This document shows positions 55,508 through 64,000 of a stretch of 64,000 nt of DNA, piece by piece. The notes below the pieces were generated by a model. It was not told the DNA's origin, did no database searches, and saw nothing but the letters and a program-made list of their open reading frames with translations. Position 1 is the first letter of the stretch, and every line of letters begins with the position of its first letter. Position numbers and translations under genes: made by a program. Origin of the DNA: Eubacterium multiforme (GTDB taxonomy: Bacteria; Bacillota; Clostridia; Clostridiales; Clostridiaceae); the NCBI RefSeq assembly GCF_030813415.1, contig NZ_JAUSUF010000005.1, positions 124,001 through 188,000 on the forward strand. Reading direction: 5' to 3'.

Positions 55508-56845
55508 ATGATTGGTTTTTTAAAACCTGCTCCAACAATAGAGCGTTTACCAGAAGATAAAATTAAAAAAACTTATAAAAATTATCGAATTCGTATGTTT
55601 ATTATGATAATGATAGGATACATGTCTTTCTACTTAGTAAGAAAGAATTTTGCAATTGCATCCCCATTATTAGTACAAAACTTACATTTTACAAAAACAG
55701 AAATAGGACTTATAAGTAGTGCCTTTGCAATTTCATATGGACTTAGTAAATTTATACTTGGCACATTGGCTGATAAATCAAATGTTAAAAACTTTTTATG
55801 TACAGGACTTTTAGCTTCAGCGTTAATTAACGTAGGTTTAGGATTTACAAAAAATCTTTGGATATTCGTAATACTAATGATATTAAATGGTATATTCCAA
55901 GCTATGGGTGCTCCAGCATGTCACATAGTTATAGGAAAATGGTTTAGAAAAAATGAACGTGGACTTAAGATGAGTACTTGGAATACTTCTCATAATATAG
56001 GTGGTGGATTAGTTGGACCTTTAGGAACTTTATCACTATTTATATTTGGTGCTAATTGTTATCAAAGTATATTCTTCTTACCAGCAGTTATTTGTATAGT
56101 CATTGTTGTTATTATGTTTTTAATTGGTGCTGATACTCCAGAATCTGTAGGATTACCTTCAATTCAAGAATACTATGGAGATGAAGTTTTAGAAGAAGAA
56201 AAAAATGTAGATAAAAATGCTCTTTCAATGAAAGATATAATGTTTAAATATGTATTAAAAAATAAGTATGTTTGGATATTAGCTATAACTAATATATTTA
56301 TATACATAGTAAGACAAGGTATGGTTGACTGGATTCCAATATACTTAACACAATCAAAACATTTTTCATTAGCAGATGCCAACTGGGCAATGATGTTATT
56401 TGAATATGCAGCAATTCCAGCAACTATATTAATTGGTTGGTTATCAGATGTAGTCTTCAAAGGAAACAGAGCACCACTTGGAATTATATGTATGCTTGGA
56501 GTATTAGTTGCAGTATTTATATATTGGAAAACTGATAGTTACTTAGTATCAATGCTTGCAGTTGCTTTTGTAGGTTGCTTTATATATGGACCAGCAATGC
56601 TTATTAATATGAGTTTAATTGATCTTGTTCCAAAATTTGCAGTAGGTTCTGCAGATGGTTTTGCTGGATTAACAGCATATCTTATTGGACAACTTAATGC
56701 AGATCTTTTAATTGGTTACTTTGCAGATAAATTTGGATGGAATGGTGCATTTATATTTATGCTAATAGGTGCAGTATGTGCATTATTTGGACTAATTCTT
56801 CTTCAAGTAACAGTAAGCAAAAACAAAAAGAAAGCTACAAATTAA
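55508..56845 (+). CDS. pgtP: Phosphoglycerate transporter PgtP-like (MFS, organophosphate:phosphate antiporter)
   Basis: 445 residues, 12 membrane helices. The family mark is early: YRIRMFIMIMIGYMSFYLVRKNFAIASP with the Arg of the phosphate site, and GLSKFILGTLADKSN, KWFRKNERGLKMSTWN, as in GlpT/UhpT/PgtP. Context with a PgtC-like protein and pyruvate kinase favours 2-/3-phosphoglycerate or phosphoenolpyruvate over hexose or glycerol phosphate. GGAGGG precedes ATG. Confidence 0.85.
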   Translation: MIGFLKPAPTIERLPEDKIKKTYKNYRIRMFIMIMIGYMSFYLVRKNFAIASPLLVQNLHFTKTEIGLISSAFAISYGLSKFILGTLADKSNVKNFLCTGLLASALINVGLGFTKNLWIFVILMILNGIFQAMGAPACHIVIGKWFRKNERGLKMSTWNTSHNIGGGLVGPLGTLSLFIFGANCYQSIFFLPAVICIVIVVIMFLIGADTPESVGLPSIQEYYGDEVLEEEKNVDKNALSMKDIMFKYVLKNKYVWILAITNIFIYIVRQGMVDWIPIYLTQSKHFSLADANWAMMLFEYAAIPATILIGWLSDVVFKGNRAPLGIICMLGVLVAVFIYWKTDSYLVSMLAVAFVGCFIYGPAMLINMSLIDLVPKFAVGSADGFAGLTAYLIGQLNADLLIGYFADKFGWNGAFIFMLIGAVCALFGLILLQVTVSKNKKKATN

Positions 56846-56877
56846 TAAAAAGCCGTTAAATGCTATTAATATAAAAT

Positions 56878-56923
56878 AAAAAAACTTAACATCATTAGTT
56901 TAGTTTTGATGTTAAGTTTTTTT
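56878..56923 (+). terminator. Terminator between pgtP-like gene and pyruvate kinase
   Basis: AAAAAACTTAACATCA pairs with TGATGTTAAGTTTTTT. Confidence 0.88.
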
Positions 56924-56948
56924 ATAACAATTACAAGAGGTGATTACA

Positions 56949-58361
56949 ATGCAAAAAACAAAAATGATATTTACCATAGGGCCTTCAAGTAATTCAAAAG
57001 AAATGTTAAGAGAATTTATAATAAATGGAATGAATGTGGCTAGATTGAATTTTTCTCATGGAACTCATGAAAGTCACTTAGAAATTATAAATAAAATTAA
57101 AGATTTAAGAGAAGAACTAAATACTTCAACTGCACTACTTGCAGATATAAAAGGACCTAAAATAAGAACAGATAAATTTAAAAATGATTCAGTTATTTTA
57201 CAAAAGGGAGAAACTTTTATATTTTCATGTGATAAAGAAATATTAGGAGATAGCACTAAATGTTCTATTTCATATAAAGATTTATATAAAGAAGTAAAAC
57301 CTAGTGATGTTATTTTAGTAGATGATGGATTATTAGAGTTTAAAGTTAATGAAATAATATGTAAAGATATTATTTGTACTATATTAACAAGTGGAAAAAT
57401 ATCAAATCATAAAGGGGTAAATGTTCCAAATGTAAAAATAGGATTACCTGCAATAACAGAAAAAGATGAAGAGGATCTTAAATTTATTTGTAAAAATGAT
57501 ATAGATTTTATAGCAGCTTCTTTTATAAGAAAAGCTTCAGATGTTAATGAATATAGAGAAGTTTTAAAAGAAAATGGAAGAGAAGATATAAAAATAATAT
57601 CAAAGATTGAAAGTACAGAAGGAATAGAAAATATAGATAGTATAATTGAAGCATCTGATGGAATAATGGTAGCTAGAGGAGATATGGGTGTTGAAATACC
57701 TTTAGAACAAGTTCCAATAGCACAAAAAAGTATAATAAAAAAATGTAATATGGCAAATAAAGTTGTTATAACAGCAACACAACTTTTAGATTCAATGATA
57801 AGAAATCCAAGACCAACTAGAGCTGAGGTAACAGATGTTGCAAATGCTATTTTAGATGGAACAGATGCTGTTATGCTTTCAGGTGAAAGTGCATCTGGAT
57901 TATATCCATTAGAAGCAGTTAAAACTATGAGTAAAATTGCAAAGGATGCAGAAACTCATTTAAACTATGAAGAAATAATAAATCAATTTAAAAATGAAAA
58001 AATAGAAAATTATGATGAATTAATAAGTTATTCAGTAGCAGAAACTGCAATAAAATTTCCAACTAAAGCTATAGTAGTTAAAGTATCTAATGGGAAAAAG
58101 GTAAAGTTTATATCTAGATATAGAACTATAGTACCTATAATTGCAGTAACAAATAATAATAAATTAGCTAGATCGTTAGCATTTGAATTTGGTGTAATTC
58201 CAGTTATAAATGATGAATATAAAAATAAAGATTTTTCATTAATTGCTAGAGAAATTGTTTTAGAAAATAATATAGCAAATAGGACTGATACTATATTAGT
58301 TATAGATTCAAGTGATGATAATTTTGGTAAAAACGATCTCTTAAAAATAGAGAGCGTTTAA
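56949..58361 (+). CDS. pyk: Pyruvate kinase
   Basis: 470 residues from ATG 56949; AAGAGGTGA at 56935-56943 sets the start over GTG 56940. Motifs MNVARLNFSHGTHESH, DIKGPKIRTDKF, active-site KIESTEGIENI, VARGDMGVEIP and ATQLLDSMIRNPRPTRAEV are intact. It makes pyruvate and ATP from PEP. The extra C-terminal PEP-utiliser domain of Bacillus pyruvate kinase is absent. It lies directly after the phosphoglycerate transporter but is set off by a terminator. Confidence 0.96.
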   Translation: MQKTKMIFTIGPSSNSKEMLREFIINGMNVARLNFSHGTHESHLEIINKIKDLREELNTSTALLADIKGPKIRTDKFKNDSVILQKGETFIFSCDKEILGDSTKCSISYKDLYKEVKPSDVILVDDGLLEFKVNEIICKDIICTILTSGKISNHKGVNVPNVKIGLPAITEKDEEDLKFICKNDIDFIAASFIRKASDVNEYREVLKENGREDIKIISKIESTEGIENIDSIIEASDGIMVARGDMGVEIPLEQVPIAQKSIIKKCNMANKVVITATQLLDSMIRNPRPTRAEVTDVANAILDGTDAVMLSGESASGLYPLEAVKTMSKIAKDAETHLNYEEIINQFKNEKIENYDELISYSVAETAIKFPTKAIVVKVSNGKKVKFISRYRTIVPIIAVTNNNKLARSLAFEFGVIPVINDEYKNKDFSLIAREIVLENNIANRTDTILVIDSSDDNFGKNDLLKIESV

Positions 58362-58374
58362 ATATAATATACTA

Positions 58375-58648
58375 TAAAAAAAGAGACTTTCTTAGAAAAA
58401 TATAATTAGGATAGAAAACAAAATAATAAACAGGCAGATTTAAAGGCAAACATTTCCAAAAAAACAAATTTAAGAAACTTATAAGGAAAATTTATTGATC
58501 TCTAAAAATTATAATCTCCAAAAATTTTAGATACTCCTACATAAATTTTTTATTAAAAATTCTTAAATTTAAACCTCACTGTAATATTTATGACCCTTAT
58601 TATTTTGTTTTCTCTTAACTATATAATTTTGAGAAGGTTTCTTTTTTA
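58375..58648. repeat. Long imperfect palindrome (~274 bp)
   Basis: The outer arms AAAAAAGAGACTTTCT..AG, then GAAAACAAAATAATAA at left, return at the right as TTATTATTTTGTTTTC and GAAGGTTTCTTTTTT. Inner segments AAATTTAAGAA and AAATTTAT..CTCTAAAAATT also recur inverted. The whole gap between convergent pyk and the CoA-binding gene can therefore fold into one long hairpin. It carries no ORF. It looks like a MITE-like element or decayed mobile element that also ends both transcripts. Confidence 0.7.
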
Positions 58649-58676
58649 TTTAAAATATAGCTTAATATAAAATCAA

Positions 58677-59036
58677 TTATAATTGAACTAAAGCACAACC
58701 TTGTACTGCATTTATATTATTTTCTTTGCAGTAGTCTAGTATTTCATCACTTTCAGCACCTGGTTGAATTAAAATATTTTTAATATTTAACTCATTAGCT
58801 TCTTTAATAAAATCAAATCCAACTATAGGATTTATACATAAGTCTATAGCATCAATTTTATAAGGAACATCCTTTAGAGAGTTATACACACCATCAAGTT
58901 TTTTTAAACTAACACCAGAAACTAGGCAGCCTTTAAGTTTAAATTTTTGCAAAATCTTATAAGCATACTTATCTTTATTAGTTACATCTCCAATAACAAC
59001 CCAATTTTTACAGGAAATCATATCTTTTATAGACAT
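58677..59036 (-). CDS. CoA-binding domain protein (YccU family)
   Basis: 119 residues, a single Rossmann-type CoA_binding_2 domain (NWVVIGDVTNKDKYAYKILQ, IDLCINPIVGFDFIKEANE, ILIQPGAES). The family resembles the CoA-binding part of succinyl-CoA synthetase alpha; its function is not known. GGAGGAA-type RBS lies upstream on the minus strand. Confidence 0.88.
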   Translation of the reverse strand: MSIKDMISCKNWVVIGDVTNKDKYAYKILQKFKLKGCLVSGVSLKKLDGVYNSLKDVPYKIDAIDLCINPIVGFDFIKEANELNIKNILIQPGAESDEILDYCKENNINAVQGCALVQL

Positions 59037-59197
59037 AAAAATTCCTCCTTTCCTATATTATTATTTTACAACTAAACTAAGTTATTATAAAAATTATTAA
59101 TATGTAAACTTATTTAAATAAAGGGATAAAATATAAATATGAAAAGGTATAAATGATATAATTAATTTAAAAATATATTGAATTGGAGGAAATATTT

Positions 59198-60979
59198 ATG
59201 GATAATAAACCACTTAATATGAAGTGGAATCTAAAAGCCCTATATAGTGATTTCAATGGGGAAGACTTCATTTCAGATATGAAATCTTTAGATGAAAAAA
59301 TAAAGGAAATAAACCTTTGGGCTAAAGAAGATTTAAATAATAATTTTAATGAAGGAGAAAAGATAAGGGAGTATTTAGAGCTAAAAACTTCCTATGAAAT
59401 CCTTTATGGAAGATTAGAATCCTTCGCAAGTTTAACTTTATCAGCAGATTCAAAAAATAATGAAGCAAAAAAAGCTTTAGAATTACTTGGTAAAAAAGAA
59501 ACTTTAATTAAAGGGGTAGAAGTAGCCTTCATAAAATTTTTAGGAAAAATAGATAATATAGATAAGGTTATAAATTCTAAAGAGGAACTTAAAAAGTATG
59601 AGTTTATAATAAAGGAAATGAAAAATAAAAGTAAATATATATTAAGTGAAGATGTGGAAGTTTCTATAGCAAAAATGTCTCTTACAGGTTCAGTAGCATG
59701 GGGAAACTTAAGAAATACATTAACATCTAATCATAAGGTTCCTATAATAATAGATGGGAAAGAAGAAGTTTTAGGAATAAATGAAGTTAAAAATATGCTC
59801 TTTAGTGGAGATGAAAAACTTAGAAAAAATGCAGCAGAGTCAGAGAAAAAAAGTAATAAGTTTATAGAAGAAGGGGTAGGTGCCTCCTTAAATGGAATAA
59901 AGGGAGAAGTAATAACTATATGTGATATGAAAGGATATAAATCACCACTTGTGAAAACTCTTATAGATTCAAGAATGGATGAGAAAACCTTAAATTCTAT
60001 GATTAAAGCTATGGAAGAAAGTTTAGAAGATTTTCAAAAATATTTTAAGAAAAAATCTAAACTTTTAGGTCATAAAGATAAACTACCTTATTATGATATT
60101 ATGGCTCCAGTTGGAAATGTTAATAAAAAATATAGTTATGAAGAAGCTAGAGATTTTATAGTAAAACATTTTAATTCATTTTCAAAAGAAATGGGAGATA
60201 TGGCAACTAAAGCTTTTAATAATAGGTGGATAGATGCAGAAGTTAGAAATGGGAAAAGAGGCGGAGCGTTTTGTTCAAATTTATACTGTATAGGTGAAAG
60301 CAGAATACTATGTAGTTTTAGCGGAAGTTTTAAAAATGTCTGTACCCTTGCCCACGAACTTGGTCATGCATATCATGGAATGATACTAACTAAGGAAGAA
60401 TTATTAAATACTAAATATCCAATGCCCCTTGCAGAAACTGCTTCAATATTTTCAGAAACAATGGTTAGAAATGCAGCTTTAAAGGATGCAGATAGGGAAG
60501 AATCCTTAGCAATACTTGGAGCAGAACTTGTAAATAATTCATCTGTAATAGTAGATATTTATGCTAGATTTTTATTTGAAAAGGAAGTATTTGAAAGAAG
60601 AAAAGATGGAGAGTTATCTGTAGAGGAAATAAAGGAAATAATGATAAAATCTCAAAAGAAAGCTTATGGAGAGGCAATAGATGATGAAACCTTAGATCCA
60701 TATGCTTGGATTCATAAACCACATTATTATTATGCAGAAAGAAATTTTTATAATTTTCCATATGCCTTTGGATTATTATTTGCAAAGGGATTGTATAGTC
60801 AATATTTAAAAGAAGGAAGTTCCTTTGTAGAAAAATATAATAAAATATTAGGACTTGCAGGAAAAGCTAGTATTTATGATGTAGCTAAATTTGCAGGAAT
60901 AGATGTACATGATATAAACTTTTGGAGAAGTTCTTTAGATATGGTAAGAAATGATATAGAAAAATTCATTAATTTATAA
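59198..60979 (+). CDS. pepF: Oligoendopeptidase F (M3 metallopeptidase)
   Basis: 593 residues from ATG 59198 (GGAGGA upstream). Zinc motif HELGH in TLAHELGHAYHG with the third ligand Glu in PLAETASIFSET. The C-terminal YNFPYAFGLLFAKGLY and HxxxxYY-type substrate loop (HKPHYYYAERNFYNFP) are conserved. It trims oligopeptides of ~7-17 residues in the cytoplasm. No peptide-transport genes adjoin. Confidence 0.96.
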   Translation: MDNKPLNMKWNLKALYSDFNGEDFISDMKSLDEKIKEINLWAKEDLNNNFNEGEKIREYLELKTSYEILYGRLESFASLTLSADSKNNEAKKALELLGKKETLIKGVEVAFIKFLGKIDNIDKVINSKEELKKYEFIIKEMKNKSKYILSEDVEVSIAKMSLTGSVAWGNLRNTLTSNHKVPIIIDGKEEVLGINEVKNMLFSGDEKLRKNAAESEKKSNKFIEEGVGASLNGIKGEVITICDMKGYKSPLVKTLIDSRMDEKTLNSMIKAMEESLEDFQKYFKKKSKLLGHKDKLPYYDIMAPVGNVNKKYSYEEARDFIVKHFNSFSKEMGDMATKAFNNRWIDAEVRNGKRGGAFCSNLYCIGESRILCSFSGSFKNVCTLAHELGHAYHGMILTKEELLNTKYPMPLAETASIFSETMVRNAALKDADREESLAILGAELVNNSSVIVDIYARFLFEKEVFERRKDGELSVEEIKEIMIKSQKKAYGEAIDDETLDPYAWIHKPHYYYAERNFYNFPYAFGLLFAKGLYSQYLKEGSSFVEKYNKILGLAGKASIYDVAKFAGIDVHDINFWRSSLDMVRNDIEKFINL

Positions 60980-61032
60980 TTTATAGTATAATATTATTAT
61001 AAAATAAATTAATGGAAGGTTTGGTTAAATTT

Positions 61033-61383
61033 ATGACATTAAAACATAGGGAAGAATATAAAGAATTAAGTAGACTTTTTGATGAATATTGTAAAAAAGA
61101 AGATAGAAATTCTATGGAAAGCAAAAAGGATGTTATAGAATTTTTAAATAATCTTGATATGGATTTAATTAAGGAAATTCAAATAATTCTTTATATAGGA
61201 TGTAAAGATAACAAGTGTGAAAGCAAGGAAGAGGCTGAAAAGTTATTTAATAAAACTATGGAGTCTTTTGATATGTTAAAGGGTTGGAGAACTAAAGATA
61301 TTGAAATAAAAAATATGGTTATAGATAATCCTTTAAATGAATACTTTAAAAATGGAATTGAAATTTTAAAATTAGAAGCTTAA
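61033..61383 (+). CDS. Small hypothetical protein (~116 residues)
   Basis: Start uncertain between ATG 61012, TTG 61021 and ATG 61033; AAGG at 61016-61019 is the only candidate RBS and favours the last. The product is all-helical and acidic, no signal or membrane segment, with Cys-containing LYIGCKDNKCESKEEAEKLF. It may be of the DUF3775 type, but I do not recognise it securely. It follows pepF by ~50 bases and ends at a terminator. Confidence 0.7.
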   Translation: MTLKHREEYKELSRLFDEYCKKEDRNSMESKKDVIEFLNNLDMDLIKEIQIILYIGCKDNKCESKEEAEKLFNKTMESFDMLKGWRTKDIEIKNMVIDNPLNEYFKNGIEILKLEA

Positions 61384-61392
61384 TTTTAAAGA

Positions 61393-61428
61393 AAAAGCTA
61401 GATGCAATTAATTGTATCTAGCTTTTTA
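61393..61428 (+). terminator. Terminator after the small hypothetical gene
   Basis: AAAAAGCTAGATGCAAT pairs with ATTGTATCTAGCTTTTT. Confidence 0.9.
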
Positions 61429-61583
61429 CTTGTAATTAAAACTAATATTATTAATATATAGAAAGTTAGTAAATTTTTTTAATGTATAATAAGAATATAT
61501 AAAATATCAGGATATGTAGAGGCAACTGATATGAGCAATAAAAAGATGTTATGAATTAATAGAATATTTATAGGAGTGGTAAA

Positions 61584-62267
61584 ATGATAAAAATTTTAGT
61601 TGTTGAAGATGATAGTGATATAAATAATTTATTAGCTAATATTTTAATAGATGAAGGATATGATGTTACTCAAGCATTTTCAGGAACAGAGGCAAAATTT
61701 TGCATTAAGGAAAAAGATTTTCAGCTTATTTTAATGGACTTAATGTTACCAGGACTTTCAGGTGAAGAATTAATAAAGGAAATAAGAAAGAATAATAATA
61801 GCTCAATAATAGTAATATCAGCTAAGGATGATATTGATAGTAAAGTTAATGTTTTAAAAATAGGTGCTGATGATTATATTATAAAACCTTTTGATGGAAG
61901 AGAAGTATTAGTTAGAATAGAAGTAGCTTTAAGAAGGTCATTAAATTCTGAAAATGTTGAATCTAATAAAGTTATTTTATATAAAGATATTGAGTTAGAA
62001 AAGTCTACTAGAAAGGTTTTTGTTAAAAATATTGAAGTTTATCTTACAGCTAAAGAATTTGATATTTTATATTTATTATTACATAATCCTAAAAAGATAT
62101 TTTCAAAAAATAATATTTTTGAAAGTGTTTGGAAGGAAGAGTTTTTAGGAGATGATAATACTGTTAATGTTCATGTAAGCAATCTTAGAAATAAATTAAA
62201 TAAAATAAATAAGGAAGAAAATTACATAAAAACAATATGGGGAATTGGTTTTAAGATGGCAGATTAA
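61584..62267 (+). CDS. OmpR-family response regulator (bacitracin/lantibiotic-type locus)
   Basis: 227 residues. Receiver domain with LILMDLMLPGLSGEE (Asp) and DYIIKPFDGREVL (Lys), then a winged-helix domain with DNTVNVHVSNLRNKL. AGGAGTGG precedes ATG. A kinase normally follows such regulators, but here a repeat remnant and an ABC transporter follow; a cognate kinase may lie beyond the window end. It probably controls the transporter. Confidence 0.9.
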   Translation: MIKILVVEDDSDINNLLANILIDEGYDVTQAFSGTEAKFCIKEKDFQLILMDLMLPGLSGEELIKEIRKNNNSSIIVISAKDDIDSKVNVLKIGADDYIIKPFDGREVLVRIEVALRRSLNSENVESNKVILYKDIELEKSTRKVFVKNIEVYLTAKEFDILYLLLHNPKKIFSKNNIFESVWKEEFLGDDNTVNVHVSNLRNKLNKINKEENYIKTIWGIGFKMAD

Positions 62268-62277
62268 AATTAATACT

Positions 62278-62335
62278 TTCTTAAGGGTTTTCTTTAAGCA
62301 TTCTTAAAGGGTAAATTTTAATATAAAAATATAAT
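62278..62335 (+). promoter_or_regulatory. Putative regulator-controlled promoter of the ABC transporter
   Basis: Direct repeats TTCTTAAGGGT (62278-62288) and TTCTTAAAGGGT (62301-62312), ~23 bases apart, with TCTTTAAG between. TATAAT at 62330-62335 is placed so that the second repeat overlaps the -35 position. There is no good -35 hexamer, as in activator-dependent promoters. Confidence 0.5.
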
Positions 62336-62342
62336 AAAATTA

Positions 62343-62400
62343 GGCTATGGTTTAATTAGGCGTTGATTTTAGATAGCCTAAAATTAAAATTTAACTTTTA
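62343..62400. repeat. ~78-bp palindromic repeat family, copy D (degraded right arm)
   Basis: Left arm GGCTATGGTTTAATTAGG continuing with CGTTGATTTTAGATAG matches copy C closely. The right arm CCTAAAATTAAAATTTAAC is only partly complementary. It lies in the 5' UTR of the ABC transporter. Confidence 0.6.
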
Positions 62401-62417
62401 TAAAATGGAGGATTAAT

Positions 62418-63347
62418 ATGAAGGATGCGATACTAAAAACAAAAAATCTTTCAAAGAAATTTGGAAAAATATATTCTATAAATAATATGAATATGACTAT
62501 TGAAAAGGGGGATGTATACGGGTTTGTTGGAAAGAATGGTTCAGGTAAAACAACAACTTTAAGGCTTATAACATCTTTAATATTACCAAGTAGTGGAGAA
62601 ATATATTTGTTTGGTGAAAATATAAAAAGCTGTGGGGTTTTAATTAAAAGTAGAATTGGAGCTGTTATAGAAAATCCAGCTTTTCATCCTAATTTATCAG
62701 CTTATGATAATTTAGAATTTTATAGAATACAAAAGGGAATAGTAGATAAAAATATTATAGACAAGTCTTTAGAAATGGTTAATTTAAAAGATACAGGAAA
62801 AAAGAAGTATAAGAATTTTTCTCTTGGTATGAAGCAAAGATTAGGTTTGGCTTTGGCTATTATGAATAATCCAGATTTTTTAATTTTAGACGAGCCACTA
62901 AATGGACTTGATCCAATGGGGATAGCAGAGTTTCGTGAGATAATAAAAAACTTGAATGAAGAATATAATATGACAATAATTTTATCAAGTCATATTCTAA
63001 GTGAATTATCACAAGTTGCAACTAAATTTGGATTTATAAATAGAGGGCATCTTATAAAGGAAATTACCCAGAAGGAATTATTAGAAGAATGTAATAAGAG
63101 TCTTGAAATAAAGGTGGATAATGCAGAAAAGGCTATATTTATATTAGAAAATAAATTAAATACAAATAATTTTACTTTACTAGAAAATAATGAAATTAGA
63201 TTATATGATTACCTTGATAATCCATCAGAAGTAACATTTCAGCTTAATAGCAATGGAATAAGAGTAAATTCAATTAAAGAGATAGGATTGAATTTAGAAG
63301 ATTATTTTATTGAGTTAATATCTAATAATAAGCTAGGTGGTATATAA
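62418..63347 (+). CDS. ABC transporter ATP-binding protein (BcrA-like)
   Basis: 309 residues. Walker A VGKNGSGKTTT, signature FSLGMKQRLGLALAI, Walker B FLILDEPLNGLDPMG, H-loop SSHILSEL. The C-terminal ~90-residue extension is typical of BcrA/LanF-type ATPases for antimicrobial-peptide resistance. GGAGG precedes ATG. The permease starts 1 base after the stop. Confidence 0.92.
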   Translation: MKDAILKTKNLSKKFGKIYSINNMNMTIEKGDVYGFVGKNGSGKTTTLRLITSLILPSSGEIYLFGENIKSCGVLIKSRIGAVIENPAFHPNLSAYDNLEFYRIQKGIVDKNIIDKSLEMVNLKDTGKKKYKNFSLGMKQRLGLALAIMNNPDFLILDEPLNGLDPMGIAEFREIIKNLNEEYNMTIILSSHILSELSQVATKFGFINRGHLIKEITQKELLEECNKSLEIKVDNAEKAIFILENKLNTNNFTLLENNEIRLYDYLDNPSEVTFQLNSNGIRVNSIKEIGLNLEDYFIELISNNKLGGI

Positions 63348-63348
63348 T

Positions 63349-64000
63349 ATGATGAATTTAATAAAATCAGAGTTATTTAAAATTAGAAAAGAAAGAAATT
63401 TATTTTTTATTATATTAGGTATTATAAGTATACTGTCTTTATCGATATTTGGATTTTCAAGTAAGGTTACAGTTATAGGAATAAGGAATATATTAAATAC
63501 AAACTCTATTAATTTGGCATCAGGGTCTAATATATTAATAGAAATTTTGAAATCTGGAGATATATTAATTTTAATGTTTCTACCAATAATAATATCTGTC
63601 TTTATGATGGATTTTACAACAGGAACAGTTAAAAATAATATTATATCAGGATATTCTAGAAGTAAAATTTATATTAGCAAATTAATAGTATGCAGTATAA
63701 TTTGTATAGCTTTAGTTTTAATATATTCAATAGTAGCTTTTGTTCTTATTACATTAAAAAATGGTTATGATGGTAAACTAACATTTAATTTAATAGTAGA
63801 CACAATTAAAATTATTGCATTACAGTGCCCACTATATATAGCTGCAATTTCAACAGCATTTATGATTGGAGTTATAACCAAGCGTAAATCAGTAGTAATA
63901 ACAATATATTTATTATATCAAGTTGTAGTTCTTATGATTTCAGCTATACTTGGTAGAATATTTCCGAGTATTATAAAGTATGAGCCAATAAGCAATTTAG
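63349..64000 (+). CDS. ABC-2 type permease (BcrB/LanE-like), 3' end cut by window
   Basis: Open from ATG 63349 to the window end (217 codons) with no stop. AGGTGG lies 10 bases upstream. N-terminal MMNLIKSELFKIRKERN and several hydrophobic helices (near residues 17-35, 75-95, 118-138, 163-185, 190-207) fit a ~250-residue ABC-2 permease. It pairs with the ATPase gene before it, probably exporting or shielding against a peptide antibiotic. Confidence 0.88.
   Translation, partial: MMNLIKSELFKIRKERNLFFIILGIISILSLSIFGFSSKVTVIGIRNILNTNSINLASGSNILIEILKSGDILILMFLPIIISVFMMDFTTGTVKNNIISGYSRSKIYISKLIVCSIICIALVLIYSIVAFVLITLKNGYDGKLTFNLIVDTIKIIALQCPLYIAAISTAFMIGVITKRKSVVITIYLLYQVVVLMISAILGRIFPSIIKYEPISNL

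Noticed and set aside
58375..58648. Intact insertion sequence between pyk and the CoA-binding gene
   Set aside because: No transposase ORF; only a long inverted structure remains.
61505..61545. GTAGAGGCAACTGATATGAGCAAT resembles the 5' part of a lysine riboswitch
   Set aside because: Only the first ~25 bases match loosely and none of the later helices follow before the response regulator gene at 61584; at most a remnant.

Overview
The window is AT-rich, Gram-positive and clostridial in character. Supporting this are strong GGAGG ribosome-binding sites, frequent TTG/GTG starts, Firmicutes-type RNA switches (S-box, T-box, glmS ribozyme, yybP-ykoY), LPxTG surface proteins and a spore-coat-like collagen protein. 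It fits a motile Clostridium sensu stricto. I do not name a species.

Layout. (1) 1-16026 is one uninterrupted flagellar operon: fliG(3' end)-fliH-fliI-fliJ-fliK-flgD-flgE-motA-motB-fliO-fliP-fliQ-fliR-flhB-flhA-fliA(sigD)-flgF-like-flgG-fliM-fliN, closed by a terminator. flbD, fliL, flhF and flhG are absent from it, fliR and flhB are separate, and FliM lacks the usual N-terminal CheY-P-binding peptide. (2) 16.1-31.7 kb is housekeeping and accessory: AIM24 protein, TrpR-like regulator, glmM, GNAT, thiT under a TPP riboswitch, phosphoesterase, HAD, cyclase, initiator tRNA, collagen-like surface protein, MarR plus heterodimeric multidrug ABC exporter, GIY-YIG protein, and glmS behind its self-cleaving ribozyme. 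(3) 31.8-37.4 kb holds two tandem internalin-like LPATG proteins and a CitA/CitB-type two-component system. (4) 37.5-51.3 kb holds 5-formyl-THF cyclo-ligase, thrS with T-box, an HNH-type protein, an unknown conserved protein, a SAM-riboswitch-controlled NhaC-family (MetT-like) transporter, ispF, a protein joining a SigI C-terminal domain to an RsgI-type anti-sigma and membrane module, rluF, a DUF3298 protein lying in a cluster of DnaA boxes, an aldehyde dehydrogenase, and a P-type ATPase under a manganese-type yybP-ykoY riboswitch. (5) 51.5-58.4 kb is a phosphoglycerate sensing and uptake locus (response regulator, kinase, unknown protein, PgtC-like protein, PgtP-like transporter) followed by pyruvate kinase. 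(6) 58.4-64 kb holds a long imperfect palindrome, a CoA-binding protein, pepF, a small unknown gene, and a response regulator with a BcrAB-like ABC transporter cut by the window end.

The best novelty candidate is the SigI-C/RsgI fusion at 44219-45262. It has a sigma-type DNA-binding domain and its own anti-sigma partner domain in one membrane protein, with no sigma-2 region. Next are a DnaA-box cluster at 46112-46329 (three perfect and two near-perfect boxes) and a family of ~78-bp imperfect palindromes. One palindrome lies between in-frame fliR and flhB, where flhB seems to start at a non-standard ATA codon. All calls come from reading the sequence; no database search was run.
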